This document shows, one piece after another, positions 23,311 through 32,800 of a DNA stretch of 64,000 nt (its first letter is position 1; every line of letters begins with the position of its first letter). The stretch spans positions 29,392,716 to 29,456,715 of the forward strand of contig OZ022258.1 of the NCBI GenBank assembly GCA_963978905.1, written 5' to 3'. This DNA is from Trichostrongylus colubriformis. Taxonomy: Eukaryota; Nematoda; Chromadorea; Rhabditida; Trichostrongylidae. Made by a program: the position numbers and the translations under genes. Below the pieces are notes generated by a model that ran no database searches, had not been told where the DNA came from, and saw nothing but the letters and a program-made list of their open reading frames with translations.

Positions 23311-23321
23311 CCCTTTATATA
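23311..23321 (-). promoter_or_regulatory. TATA box of H4 relic 1
   Basis: TATATAAAGGG on the minus strand, about 50 bp upstream of the decayed H4 start. The same motif is kept at 23833-23843 in the second copy. Confidence 0.55.
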
Positions 23322-23525
23322 CGCTGCATTCGGGTCTCCACGCGAGGCCCCCAATTAACCCTACGCGTAGAACAACCCCACTTTTCGGATCATCTCCACT
23401 AAAATCCACTAACTACTTCGACTGCAACTAATTTTATGACATGCATGACAGAAAAAAAGCATTTATCACGCAATTTGTATCACTCATATTTATTACACGG
23501 CTTCAAGTAAACGCACCACAAGTAG

Positions 23526-23780
23526 AAGGTACGACCTTGGCGTTTCAGAGCATAGACCGCCACGTCCCATAGCCATGACGGTCTTTCTCTTAGCGTGCTC
23601 GCAGTAGGTGACTGCATCATGGATTCTCATGGCTTGATCTCTTGAGGAGTCCACGAGTCTCCCCGTAGATCAGACCTGAGACTGATGCCTTGGATGTTAT
23701 CTCGCGTAGAACCTTGCGATGACCCCTTTTGCTCCCCCTTTTCCGAATCCCTTGCCTCCGGCTTTCCATGTCCGGACACT
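23526..23780 (-). pseudogene. histone H4 pseudogene 2
   Basis: This is a second relic with the same central deletion as copy 1, plus different losses elsewhere. It keeps AKRKT and ATG-GC positions missing in copy 1 but lacks the normal end and stop. The shared deletion shows that the deletion preceded the tandem duplication. Confidence 0.8.
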
Positions 23781-24374
23781 ACGGCTGGACGACCGCTGCA
23801 CTCTCGAATGGATACCGACTGCTGTCCGCGCACCCTTTATATACGCTGCACTCGGGTCTCCACGCGAGGCCACCAATACGCTGCAATCGGGTCTCCACGC
23901 GAGGCCCCCAAAATTATCCCTACGCGTAGAACAACCACACTTTTTGTATCATCTTTACCAGAATCTACTGACTACTTCGACTGCAACTAATTTTATGACA
24001 TGCATGACAGAAAAAAGCAATAATTTGTCACACAATTTGTATCACACATATTTATTACATAGCTTCAAGTAAACCCACAAGTGAGCGAATACCTGATCGT
24101 CGCTGAAAAAAGCAATTTAAGGGGATGAAACCACCTGTGGAAAAAAGTGACTACGAAATTATATTTCACCGACAGCTCAGAGCTCTCGAATTTGTGCGGG
24201 TCGAATGTTTTGTGAAAAATAAAGTACTTTACTATACTACTAGAGCTTCGCTTTGAAAAAGCATTCCCTGTGAGATGACCCGACCGACTAGTACTGCTCC
24301 TTTTCTGGGTTACATTGTTAGAGACTGCACGCGTACTATGCATGACTACACAAAAGTTGTTAGTTAGATTATAC

Positions 24375-24602
24375 CTTAGGAAACAATTTCGCAACTCTTC
24401 ATAGTTCAACACCAGATCCCTCTTGATAGCGGAGATCATATAGCGATCGAAGACTTGATAACGGCTGAAATCTATTCGCTCACAGACTTCTCGGCGAACC
24501 ACGGCAGGCATAGAAGCGGTAGAACCCTTCACCACCACGTCGATTTCGGCCCATCGCCATACCACCTGTTGCTGTGAAGGCGCGGATACATCTATCAGGA
24601 CA
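24375..24602 (-). CDS. exon of an unidentified gene
   Basis: The sequence TTACTTCAG, 76 open codons and an AAG|gtataa donor look like a real exon. It encodes a mixed segment with a WRWAEIDVVV strand-like start and a basic/acidic helical end. A possible upstream exon (24747-24679, starting ATG) does not join in the right phase, so the gene model is incomplete. The product is not recognised. Confidence 0.35.
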
Positions 24603-24747
24603 CTGAAGTAACAGCATTCCCAAGCAAAAAATATGCAAAAATAGTTTGAAATATTTTGCGAAACATCATGTGACGCACCGTGCCATCCATAATACGACGA
24701 GCATGTTGATCTGTTTTGAGAAGTATTGTACCTTCCACGGAAGCCAT

Positions 24748-25611
24748 ATCGATTAAGACATTTCTAAACATTCACAAACTTTGGTTTTCCTCTATAGCAG
24801 CTGGAACTAAAAAGGGGAGGATTCTCCATCACATTCAATGGCATGTTTCCAAAACCTGGCAATCCCATTCCGACGACGGCTCGTTAGAACTGACATTGTA
24901 GTAATATGTTGATAAGAACCACAAAAAAATAGTCAGATTCCACCTCTCTACGAAAACAACACGCTAGTTTTGAAAATTGATGTGCATATTCCAGCTTCTT
25001 TAACAAAACAAGACGCTGTAAGAACAATAACGTTCAGATGATGATACGTGATTAGATTGTTTTATTTCTTCACTCATACTTTTGCTGCAACTAAATGTGA
25101 ACTAGCGTCGAAGCCGAAATAATCTACTTGGGCCATACTACTCATAATAGGTGGAATCCTCCATAAAAGCTTCAACTGTAGCAATCATGAAAACAATGCA
25201 ACGACATTAAATCATACCTCATCACAGCATTTTCAGCAGTCATTTCAACTCGACGAATTTCTTGCTCAACATCCGAGATTTTTTCAGAAATTCTTCGTTT
25301 CTCTCAGCAACCTCAAAATTATCCCGTACAAACTATGCCTAGTCCAAAAACAACCATATCACCATCACCAACGAATGCCACGACAGACCTCATCTATGAA
25401 AATAGCACATACAAGAAAACAAGATTCATATGAAAATTGAACGTAGTGAGTGAATTCCTCCAAAAGCATCTGTGAAAGCATAGGTCTCATCTGCTTTAGC
25501 CCAAACCTGGTAGGGAAAGACGTCTTGACGTTTTACATTTGACGACATTAGCAGGAAATGGATGAAGGGAGGGGTGTGAGATTTAACCTGAGTGGGCCTA
25601 AGGGATGAATA
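24748..25611. other. no gene assembled
   Basis: Short possible exons on the minus strand, none joinable with confidence. Confidence 0.3.
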
Positions 25612-25800
25612 CCTTACCAACGTCGAAGCTCCTTCCCTCCCTAGGCTTAGATTAAAAGTGATATCTCCTCCTACCACATGAAAAAGAATCCGTCAAAGCA
25701 TCTCAGTCTCATCTACGTCAGCCTGCACCAGAGGAGGGAAAGAAGCTTTGACGTGGGTGAAAATTTTGTGTTCCCCACCCCCCCCCCCCCTCCACCCTTT
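25612..25800. mobile_element. partial copy of the poly-G/poly-C MITE family
   Basis: It carries acgtcgaagctccttccctc, ccctaggcttag and a poly-C tract in the same order as 6188-6416, with the inverse (ggagggaaagaagctttgac) further on. The outer termini are not recognisable, so it is a decayed copy. Confidence 0.5.
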
Positions 25801-26435
25801 AATTAGCCCAAAATACTTAGTAAAAGAGATTGAAAAGCAGTCGGGCGATGATTTGCTCGAATCGTCATGGACCTCACGAATGCTTTACATGACAAGGTAG
25901 AACAACAATAACAAAAGTATCAGAAATAACAAACTATGCAAGCAATTAATGTCTTCTGAAAAGTATCGAGTGAGTAAACTTCTCAGCGAGCACCTTTGGA
26001 ACCAAACAGACAAAAATATACCGCACATGAGAAACATGAAGGTGGTATAAAACTAAATGAAGCACCAGGTAGAAAAATAAATAATCATAAGATACGATAA
26101 GTATTACACATGCCAGAAGCAGCGTTTGATAAGAATGGTATGAAAACTGATACCAACGCACTATCTCTCTTTTATTTGTTTTAAACGGCGGAGAAGTAAA
26201 GTGTGCATTCGCACAGTTCACTTCTCCGCCGTTCATAACATTCAAATATGAAATAAAAAAGAACCGACTTTTAAGCTGGAGATGCGGTTAACCTTGTCGA
26301 AGGAAATTGACGAACCTTCATTCAATAAAACCATTATATTCCGCTACGGTAGAATTATTCAATCACTCAAATCAACGTCTCACTCTTCAAACTTACTATA
26401 CACACTAATAAGCAGAAAATATTACAAATAGCTCC
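25801..26435. other. flank of the BEL element; contains a 50-bp hairpin at 26186-26235
   Basis: No gene is seen. At 26186-26235 aacggcggagaagt and its inverse enclose a second short palindrome (gtgtgcattcgcac), forming a strong hairpin that may be a short MITE. 26431-26435 is the GCTCC target duplication of the BEL insertion. Confidence 0.5.
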
Positions 26436-26695
26436 TGTCGCGCACTTCACGCGACCCGCTTTGTCCCATTGTACCACCCAGGTGGACACCACATGTCCGC
26501 TGGGTCCGCCTTTCTTCGCCACGGCGAGAAAGGCAGAAAGCTTTGAGATTGTGCGGCGAGCAGTCGCCTTTCTCATCCACCCTGTCGTAATAACCCGTTT
26601 GTCGTTTTATAAAGAAATATATAAAAACCACTGAACCACTATTGCAAAGGAAATAACATAAATTTCCTGTGGCTGGATACAATAAATCCGCCACA
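26436..26695 (+). repeat. 5' LTR of BEL/Pao element
   Basis: TG...CA ends, 260 bp. An inverted pair gtggacacc/gctgggtcc-like and an A/T-rich TATAAA-like segment (tttataaagaaatatataaa) near 26606-26630 could serve as core promoter. Confidence 0.95.
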
Positions 26696-26698
26696 AAT

Positions 26699-26712
26699 TT
26701 TGGTGCATCGGC
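26699..26712 (+). promoter_or_regulatory. primer-binding site, probably tRNA-Gly
   Basis: TTGGTGCATCGGC lies a few bases after the LTR. TGGTGCATCGGC would pair with the 3' end (…GCCGATGCACCA) of a tRNA-Gly(GCC)-type acceptor stem, as recalled for invertebrates. Identity of the primer tRNA is inference. Confidence 0.6.
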
Positions 26713-26842
26713 TAAACCGATACAGTCCCGTCTCCAAAGAGGCCTGGACATACCAATCTGAGCAAAGACTCAACTCGCTGTGAAATAAATACAGCACTTC
26801 CCGCTTCACGGAAAAACCCGTCAAAGCCAGGAAAAGACAATA

Positions 26843-29800
26843 ATGTCACTGACTTTCCATAGAAAGCCAATCAAATTCAGTGCAAATACACTGCAAACGC
26901 TGGTATCAAAGTACCAGCCGTACACTGAAGAAATCAAGCCGTTGGGGGAGGACAGTACTCAATATGAAGAGTACTGTACCGCAATCAACCTCATAACAGG
27001 CGGAATAAAAATTACCAAGTCTAGCCAAGAAAATCTTCAACACTTGGTGGATAAACTTGAAAAGGCATACGAGGACGCCACATCCAATGCGAATAAAAAG
27101 GACCTCGTAAACGAAATCGAAGAAATTGATCAAGATTGTCAATTTAGTGAGAAAATAGCAAATGCTAACCAAATAATATTCGTCCTAGAGGCACGAATCA
27201 ATGAATATCGAGATAAGGTGCACAAATTAGCCCTGAAACTCTCGATAGATCCGCATAAAAGCTATCTAAGCGCTACAACTGCGGACTCACGCGGCAAGAA
27301 AAAGGATAGTAGCCAAGAGTCGCTAGATCCCGAACTTGCGCAATGGCTATCGGATGACTTGACAGATAGCTCTCTAGATAGAGAAGAGAGCGCCTGTCGC
27401 GCACTGAAGCCCAAACAGCTCGAATTACCTCGCTTCTACGGAGATGAAGAGGAATTCCCTGAATATTGGGCAGTTTTTGAAACCCTTGTGAATGGAAACA
27501 AGGTACTTAATACAGTAGAGAAAATGCTCCTACTGAAGGATTCTCTCAAAGGAAGAGCCGAAATGGCAATAAAAGGAATCCAGCTCATCCCACAGAATTA
27601 TAAGTGGATGACAGAAGAGTTAAAAAGGAAGTTTGGCAACAAACCTGCCAACAGCGCAAAAATTGTCCAAAAACTCATAGACATGCGGGCAGCAAACAAC
27701 TCAGCGGAGAGTTGCGTAGCAGTTTACGACAAAATAAGAATGCTGATCAACCAAATGGTTTCAGCCGGTCAAGACATTCGCGTAGTACAAGACGCACTAT
27801 GGACCGAGAAAATTCTTGACAAATTTCCATACAACATCGTGAAAAACGTCCTCACTTCTATTCAAAATAGGGATGGCGTCACCGTCGAAGATGTTATGGA
27901 CGAGATAGAAAAGGATATCACAGCGAAACAATTCGTTGACTCCAGACTCAAAAACAGACAAAAATTTGAGGAAGTCAAAAAGAAGGACTTCAAACCAAGG
28001 GAAGAAACTAAGAAAAGTTCCAAAAGCTGCATTTTCTGCGGCCAGTACACCCATCCATCAATTTACTGCAAAACTATCACAGACGTTCAAGCAAAAAGGA
28101 ACATCGTGAAGGAAAGAAAACTTTGTTGGAAATGTTTTTCTGCAAATCACAATAGTTTTGACTGCTCGTGGTCAAGTTGTCCTCAGTGCGGACAACATCA
28201 CAGCAAAAGTTTATGCATCTCGGGTACAGGATCCCCACAGACAAAAGATGCTGGTCGAACAAATCGACCGTATGGTGGTAATAGATTGACTCAACGACCA
28301 CCAGCGGACAGTCGTCCGCACAAAGAGCCATGGCGCAATCAACAAAGCGATGGACGCCATAACTCAAATCAAGCCAATATACACACGTCAAAGGGTGAAA
28401 CCCTAGAAAAGGAGCAATGTGGCAAAGAACATATGCAGCGACGTAAGGAACAAATAGTACTTATGACAGCTGCTGGTAACATCTGGAACCATAGAGCGCA
28501 CAAGTTTGAACAGTTATTGTTCTTCTTTGACACAGGCGCTCAAAAAACAATCATTAGCGAAGAGATAGCTAATAGATTTGGTTTGCCAACCAAAAAGACT
28601 GAGACATGCACGATGTCGGGAATCGGCGGACATATTGAAAAGTTCCAAAGTAAATTCGTCAATCTGAGAATCAGTGACGTGTTTGGGGATGAATTTGAGC
28701 TTCAAGTTCATACAAAGCCAGTCATTACTAACGGCTTTCCATCGGTCAAATTGACAGAGTTTGACAAAGAATTCCTCAGAAAAAATGAGATCCACTTGTG
28801 CAACCCAAAAGTTCGGGGAGAGCATCAAGTACCGCACATATTGGTGGGATTAGACTATTACTACAATCTAGTATTAGACAACGCCAAAACTACAACTCCT
28901 TCTGGTTTGCGCATTGCAAAGACTGTCTTTGGGCCATCAATACATGGTCGTGGCACAGTGAGTAGCAATTGCATACAAGAACCAGCGATAGAATATGGTC
29001 TGACAGCTGTTTTCGATGACAACGAAGACCAAATTCTACGAAATCTGTTCGAGCTCGAAGGACTGGGCATATCTTCTGCTGAAAACAGTCTGGAAGACAA
29101 GGCAGAAAATTATCTCGCGAAATTTTCAAAAACCATATCATACGAAAATGGTTGCATAACTGCTCCATTCCCTCTCAAGGACAATATAAGTGAGCTGTGC
29201 GATAATTACGCAGTCGCCGTACGGCGGCTATCGGCACTACAGTACCAACTGGCCAATAATCCTGAGATAAACTCATGGTACTGCAAAACTATCGCTAATT
29301 ACATCAAGGATGATGTAATTGAAGAAGTGAGGGAGTGCGACAACGGCGCTCTAGTTAAATACTACATGCCTCATTCTGGAGTTTGGCGCCCTGAAAAGGC
29401 AAAACCACTCCGAATAGTGTTTGACGCCTCCTCAAAAGGAAGGGGGAAAATGTCACTAAACGACGTGATTTTCAAAGGAGAGTCCTTTATAAATAAAATC
29501 CATGATATTCTCATATCAAGCAGAGTCAAACCAATTATACTGCTGTGTGATATCGAGGCGGCGTTCACACAAATACGGATCGCTGACTCACACAAAGATC
29601 TCTGTCGTTTCTTGTGGCTCAACGACGTTACACGTCCTGCCACGAAGAACAATATAAAGGAATATCGCTTCAAGAGGCTACCATTTGGGATAAATGCTTC
29701 ACCAAGCATATTGAACATGGCAATAATGACATACCTCATGGCCATAAATGATGAACTAGCAGATGAAATTGCTAGAAATCTGTACGTGGACAACATACTG

Positions 29801-32800
29801 CTGTCAGCGTCAACTGTGGCAGAGGCCATAGCGAAATATAAGAAATCGAAAGAGCTATTTGCCAAAATCGGAAGGAACCTTAGAGAATATGTGTCGAATA
29901 ACGAGTCAGTTAACGAAGCAATTCCAGAAGAGGACAAAGGGCCGACTGGAAAGACCAAGTTCCTAGGAGTTCCCTACGACACAGAGTCCGATGAATTCTC
30001 CGTGGGAATAAAGTTCCGCACGAAAGAAAGGTTGGCAAAACGCGATATAGTCAGTCAGCTGAACTCTATATATGATCCACTAGGTCTAGCTGCACCACTA
30101 CTTATAAAACTCAAGCATCTAATGAGGGAAATATATGGATGTAATCTGGATTGGAAAGATGACATACCGCTTAACCTCAGCAGGCAATGGGCTAAGGCAT
30201 GCCACGATATCAATAACATTTCCGTAAGCATACCTCGCGCCGTGCAACCTAATGCCAATGGCGCGCAGTCATATAGCCTCCGGACATTTTGCGACGCCAG
30301 CGAGATAGCCATGGCGACCTGTTCATATTTACGGTCAATTACCATGGCTAAAATAAGTTCTTTGGTTAGCGGAAAAACCAAACTCGCGCCAAAGAAAAAC
30401 AAACAAACAATTCCAAGACTCGAATTGCTAGCTGTACTTATGGGAATAAGGCTCAGCACGAACATTAGTAACAGTATCCCGGGCATCATTAAAGAGGCCA
30501 ACATTGTTACAGATTCAAAGGTAGCGCTTGCATGGATCAAAACTGCACGAAAACTACCTATATTCGTGTCCAATCAAAGAGACCGAATAACGAAGCTAGT
30601 AAATCAGTTCAGATTGAAAGAAATCACTGTGAACTTTTACTATGTACCTACAGCAGAGAATCCGGCAGATGCCGGAACAAGAGGACTGTCTGGTACAAAC
30701 ATGAGCTCCCATAGCTGGATCAGAGGTCCAAAATGGTTGGCACACAGCCAAAAAGAATGGCCTCTCTCATCGATCAATGGTATCGGAGATGAAACCATAG
30801 AAGAAGTCGCTACTGAGACTTCACTGGCAAATGTGGAAATAGAGCAAAACTCTGCCTCGAAAGAATCTATAAGGGTCATAGATTTGAGCAGATTCTCTCG
30901 ACTTTCCAAAGCAATCAGAACTATAGCCAGAGTCGGCAAAGGGCTCAAAAAATGGATCAATATGACCAACACTAATCGTAACACTACCATTAGAGCGACT
31001 ATTATCGATCAATTCGATGTTGCGGATCAAATTAATGCTAATGACATCGCTGTAGCAGAGCGCATGATAATCCTGCAAGAGCAAAGTGCTTGTGACATCA
31101 AAGATCTTCAGAAGAGGCACCCACAGAAAAAGCTACAGACAGATAGTTTCGGTGTCATTCGGTACCTATCAAGGCTGCAAAACGCCTGCGTGCCTGAAGA
31201 TACGAAATCGCCCATATATATACCGTGTAAATCGGATCTTGCGAGATTAATTGTGACTAATATTCACAATAAAAATGCTCATTGCGGCAGAGAACAAATG
31301 TTAACAATGTTGAGGCAAAGGTTCTGGATTCCTCGACCATCATCGTTGGTCAAAAACCAGATTAAACATTGTGTGATTTGCCGAAAATGCCACGGTTTAC
31401 CATTCCGTTCACCGGAAATGCCACCGTTACCGAAAGACAGAGTAATTGAGGCAAGAACTTTCGAAAGGATCGGATGTGACTTCCTAGGCCCAATAGAAAG
31501 CTCGACGCTCGAGAAAATGTACGTTTGCTTGTACACGTGTCTCACGACGAGAGCAGTACATCTCGAAGTTGTCGAAAATCTGAGTGCGGGTGCATTTCTG
31601 AACAGCTTCATCCGTTTCATTTCTAGAAGAGGTGTTCCAAAATATGTCAGGTCAGACTGTGGAACCAACTTCAGACTAGGCCAGAAGGTCATAGAGAAAT
31701 TATTCGAAAACGATGAAAATAACGGTAATTCGATCATGTCCTACTGTGCAACGGAAGGAATCCATTGGATTTTCAATCCTCCGAACGCTCCCTGGATGGG
31801 AGGTGTCTGGGAAAGATTGGTGGGCTCTGTAAAGCGAGCACTCCAAAAAACAGTTGGTAGGAAAAGAATGACTTTCATCCAACTTTGTACGGTAATGACA
31901 AGGATAGAGGCCATTCTTAATAGCCGTCCGATTACTAAAGTACACACTACGGATTTAGGCATTATACCGTTAAGGCCTATTGATTTCCTATGCGGAAACA
32001 CTAAATTCTCAGTGCCAGACGCTCAAACAGCCGGCGAAGTTGCGGATCCCGATTACGATCCTGAACTTCCTCAAACAACGGCTCAAGTCAAAGAAGCGCT
32101 CGAAAGTTCGGAGAGTATGGCCTCCAAATTTTGGGAGAAGTGGAACCTCGATTACCTCACAGCGCTCCGAGATACTCAGACAAATAAGAGAAAACAAAGA
32201 AGAGGAGTGACACGCTCTTTCCCACAACTCGGAGAAATCGTGCTCATAGAACAAGAGATGATTCCTTGCGGAAACTGGGTTTACGGAAAGGTCGAAGAGG
32301 TAATCCTAAGCAGGGATGGACAAATTCGCACGGTCAAAGTACGGATGCCAAATCAGAAGGTCTTACAAAAACCAGTGTGCAAACTCTATCCAATGGAAAT
32401 AAGAAGTTTTCCGGATAGTGTCGATCAGACTCCGGAAGAGGGAAACAATGAAGAACCCCAAAATGTGCCCATAAGAACAATACCTAAGCGAAAGGCAAAA
32501 ACATTGGCCTACAAAGTTATTAGGGAGTTCGAAGAGGGCTTAGAAAGTTCTGACGAAACTGATTCGTCAACGAGCCTCAACCATAATTATATTGATTATA
32601 AGACGAGGACACTAAGCCGAAGACTCACTTACAGTAATACTGTTCTAGCGATGATGCTAGTTATTGCTTGCGCAATACAACCTGCGCTGACATACACATA
32701 TTCTGGAGGACGCATAAAATGCCACCAAGGTATTGTAAGAATAGCACCTCCGAAAAGTCAGAGCCTTTTCGAAGTTTGCCTTGAAAATGCCTGTAAAGAA

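Larger units (their letters stand above)
22990..24080. repeat. ~540-bp tandem segmental duplication carrying H4 relics
   Basis: Two direct copies, about 22990-23515 and 23520-24080, share H4-like sequence, a cccctttatatacgctgc promoter block, tcgggtctccacgcgaggc, ctacgcgtagaacaac and a cttcgactgcaactaatttt tail. The second copy has an extra small duplication of the tctccacgcgaggc block. Confidence 0.75.
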
